Positions 16,013-16,202 of a stretch of DNA of 16,202 nt are shown piece by piece. The position numbers and the translations under genes were made by a program. Source of the DNA: Chrysochromulina tobinii (Eukaryota; Haptophyta; Prymnesiales; Chrysochromulinaceae); the NCBI GenBank assembly GCA_001275005.1, contig JWZX01002761.1:1-16202 (forward strand), in the 5' to 3' direction. How positions within the stretch are numbered: position 1 is the stretch's first letter; each line of letters begins with the position of its first letter. The notes below the pieces were generated by a model. That model ran no database searches. It had not been told where the DNA came from and saw nothing but the letters and a program-made list of their open reading frames with translations.

Positions 16013-16202
16013 TTACTGCCGTTTGTACATCTCGACCTTCTCGCAGCTCTTGGGGCCCTGCGAGATGATGAGCTCGTTGAAGCTCCGCTTTCCGCAAGGC
16101 GCGTGCAGGAAGGAGGGCAGCTTGGCAAACGAGCTCGAGGCGCTGCGGTACGCGCCGCCCTTGGCGCAGTGGCCGCACGAGCACGCCTCGCGAGCCTCCC
16201 TG
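16013..16202 (-). CDS. 3' end of a cysteine-containing protein (partial)
   Basis: The last 62 codons and TAA stop (16013-16015) of a minus-strand gene continuing past the window edge. The visible protein begins REAREACSCGHCAKGGAYRS, continues with FAKLPSFLHAPCGKRS and FNELIISQGPKSCEKVEMYK, and ends RQ. The CxCxxC cluster and two further cysteines (residues 36 and 53 of the visible part) could bind metal or form disulfides. The balanced composition and lack of low complexity make this a likely real gene end. No family is recognised. Its stop lies only about 25 bp from the right repeat block. Confidence 0.6.
   Translation of the reverse strand, partial: REAREACSCGHCAKGGAYRSASSSFAKLPSFLHAPCGKRSFNELIISQGPKSCEKVEMYKRQ

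Overview
The window looks like nuclear DNA of a GC-rich unicellular eukaryote. A marine alga or similar protist is my guess, and the lineage cannot be fixed from sequence alone. The reasons are wide spacers between genes, GC-rich minisatellites, a LINE-type (non-LTR) retroelement with an endonuclease and a reverse-transcriptase segment, and no operon-like packing. The two largest genes have long reading frames without visible introns.

Left part (1-6880). A minisatellite (about 184-455) precedes two genes, both on the minus strand. The first (558-2606) is an NCS2-type nucleobase permease of a kind best known from bacteria. About 1 kb further on (3614-6880) is a 1088-residue fusion. It has an isochorismatase-like cysteine hydrolase at the N-terminus and a complete DUF1116 domain at the C-terminus. 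DUF1116 is the family of E. coli AllG/YlbE, a subunit of the oxamate carbamoyltransferase of allantoin breakdown. A roughly 400-residue linker between them starts with a possible gamma-glutamylcyclotransferase/AIG2-like segment. Together the genes suggest uptake and breakdown of a purine-, pyrimidine- or ureide-like nitrogen source, perhaps acquired from bacteria. The substrate is not shown by the sequence.

Middle (6881-8659). A small unrecognised plus-strand ORF (7118-7543) lies between two diverged copies of a roughly 49-bp direct repeat. After it come about 1.1 kb of spacer with simple repeats and GT-rich sequence.

Right part (8660-15167). These are remnants of a plus-strand retroelement. 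An ORF1-like protein (8660 to about 10310) has a Pro/Ala-rich, FG-containing N-terminus and an RRM-like C-terminal pattern. A frameshifted ORF2 has an APE-type endonuclease (about 12587-13620) and the beginning of a reverse transcriptase (about 14220-14769). The RT catalytic core is absent; in its place is a roughly 140-bp block rich in the palindromic motif TATCCGGATA, followed by what may be the ORF2 C-terminus. Between ORF1 and ORF2 the coding signal switches to the minus strand (about 10330-11100), with a segment resembling the ZNRD2/SSSCA1 zinc-ribbon family.

Far right (15168-16202). A broken minus-strand coding remnant is followed by a second diverged copy of the TATCCGGATA block, which opens with a perfect 14-bp-arm hairpin. 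Last comes the 3' end of an unrecognised cysteine-containing minus-strand gene that runs off the window.
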